Below, in pieces: positions 5,038 to 5,821 of a stretch of 5,821 bases of DNA; the stretch's first letter is position 1; each line of letters starts with the position of its first letter. The position numbers were made by a program, and so were the translations under genes. Below the pieces are notes generated by a model. It saw only the letters and a program-made list of their open reading frames with translations, ran no database searches and was not told the origin of the DNA. This stretch comes from Rubrobacter sp. (GTDB taxonomy: Bacteria; Actinomycetota; Rubrobacteria; Rubrobacterales; Rubrobacteraceae): contig JADDPU010000510.1 of NCBI GenBank assembly GCA_016781725.1, positions 1-5,821 of the forward strand. The letters run 5' to 3'.

Positions 5038-5821
5038 ATGGTGGAACGAGCGGTCATACTCGGGGCGGCGAGGACGCCGTTTGGAAGGTTCGGCGGGGCG
5101 CTCTCCCCCTTGAGCGCGCCCGAGCTCGGGGGGGCGGCAATCCGGGAGGCGTTGGACCGCTCCGGGGTAGAGGACGCAGAGCTGCAACACTCCGTCTTCG
5201 GCGTCGTGGTTCAGGCGGGGCTGGGCCAGATCCCCTCCCGCCAGGCCAACTTCCACGCCGGCCTTCCCTTCTCGCTCACCACGGAGACCCTGAACCAGGT
5301 GTGCGCCTCGGGCTTGCGCAGCGCGACCTTGGCCGAGACCATGATCCGGGCCAAAGACTACGAGGTGGTCCTGGCCGGTGGCATGGAGAGCATGTCCAAC
5401 TGCCCCTACCTGCTGCCGAAAGCCCGCTGGGGGGCACGCATGGGCGACGTGCCCGCCCTCGACGCCATGATGCACGACGGGCTGCTCGACGCCTTCGAGC
5501 ACGTGAACATGGTCCGCTTCGGCACAGAGGGCGCCAAGAAGTTCGGCATCTCCCGCCAGGAGCAGGACGAGTGGGCCCTGAGAAGCCACCAGAGGGCGGC
5601 GGCCGCCAACGACGACGGTCATCTTGCGGAGGAGATCGTCGGCATCAAGGTCCCTGGCAAGAAGGGCAAGACGACCTACGTCGAGCACGACGAGCCCATC
5701 AGGCGCGACACCACCCTAGAGAAGCTCGCGGCGCTCAAGCCCATAGACGAGGGCGGGACCGTCACCGCCGGCAACGCGCCCGGGGTGACCGACGGGGCAG
5801 GGGCCCTGGTGCTCGCGAGCG
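5038..5821 (+). CDS. Thiolase (acetyl-CoA C-acyltransferase), 3' end beyond the window
   Basis: This partial thiolase, 261 residues seen, has no stop before the right edge; full-length members are about 390-400. It interconverts 3-ketoacyl-CoA with acetyl-CoA and acyl-CoA. The N-terminus ERAVILGAARTPFGRFGGAL (residues 3-22) is classic, and the nucleophilic cysteine lies in LNQVCASGLRS (85-95, Cys89). AGGMESMSNCPYLLP (113-127) and ISRQEQDEWALRSHQRA (171-187) are further family blocks, and TVTAGNAPGVTDGAGALVL (241-259) precedes the missing C-terminal His and Cys motifs. Proline 248 stands where TAGNASG is more usual, and the common MGMTAEN-like block is replaced by NMVRFGTEGAKKFG (157-170). It is divergent from the acyl-CoA synthetase across 257 bases, which suggests shared acyl-CoA metabolism. 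Biosynthetic (acetoacetyl-CoA) versus degradative specificity cannot be decided. Confidence 0.93.
   Translation, partial: MVERAVILGAARTPFGRFGGALSPLSAPELGGAAIREALDRSGVEDAELQHSVFGVVVQAGLGQIPSRQANFHAGLPFSLTTETLNQVCASGLRSATLAETMIRAKDYEVVLAGGMESMSNCPYLLPKARWGARMGDVPALDAMMHDGLLDAFEHVNMVRFGTEGAKKFGISRQEQDEWALRSHQRAAAANDDGHLAEEIVGIKVPGKKGKTTYVEHDEPIRRDTTLEKLAALKPIDEGGTVTAGNAPGVTDGAGALVLAS

Noticed and set aside
4828..5688. A 286-codon minus-strand open frame opposite the thiolase
   Set aside because: The plus strand carries unmistakable thiolase motifs; the opposite frame is a GC-driven shadow that also runs through the divergent promoter region.

Overview
This is a GC-rich bacterial chromosomal window with many GTG starts, tight gene packing and short intergenic gaps. 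The gene set is MeaB, a BtuF-like protein, a deazaflavin (F420)-type oxidoreductase, an acyl-CoA synthetase and a thiolase. Together with the base composition it suggests an actinobacterium, and the overall flavour is Rubrobacter-like. That placement comes from protein character recalled from memory, not from a search. There are no RNA genes, CRISPR arrays, insertion sequences or phage genes. The window reads as core metabolism.

Layout. Bases 1-58 look non-coding. Bases 59-1756 (+) hold a two-gene unit: meaB, the GTPase chaperone of methylmalonyl-CoA mutase, and a BtuF-like corrinoid/metal-receptor protein. The second gene starts one codon after the meaB stop, in the same frame, with its ribosome-binding site inside meaB. 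Bases 1742-2586 (-) hold two half-size YeeE/YedE-family membrane proteins (thiosulfate/sulfur transport type) whose stop and start overlap as TGATG. This pair is convergent with the BtuF-like gene and overlaps its 3' end by 15 bases. Bases 2587-2800 are intergenic and contain two strong inverted repeats. Bases 2801-4780 (-) hold an AMP-forming acyl-CoA synthetase followed with no gap (TAG|GTG) by a small F420-dependent-nitroreductase-family protein. Bases 4781-5037 are a divergent intergenic region. From 5038 (+) a thiolase runs off the right edge.

How the genes may fit together (inference): the acyl-CoA synthetase activates a short- or medium-chain carboxylate, the thiolase cleaves or condenses acyl-CoAs, and MeaB with a B12-type binding protein serves methylmalonyl-CoA mutase. 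This is a plausible propionate, branched-chain or odd-chain acyl-CoA neighbourhood, although the mutase itself is not in the window. The sulfur-transporter pair has no evident link to this theme.

The least ordinary point is the BtuF-like protein. It has no signal peptide, its start is fixed by a good Shine-Dalgarno, and it is physically coupled to meaB, so it may be cytoplasmic and not a transporter component. I found nothing that amounts to a clearly new defence or mobile system.
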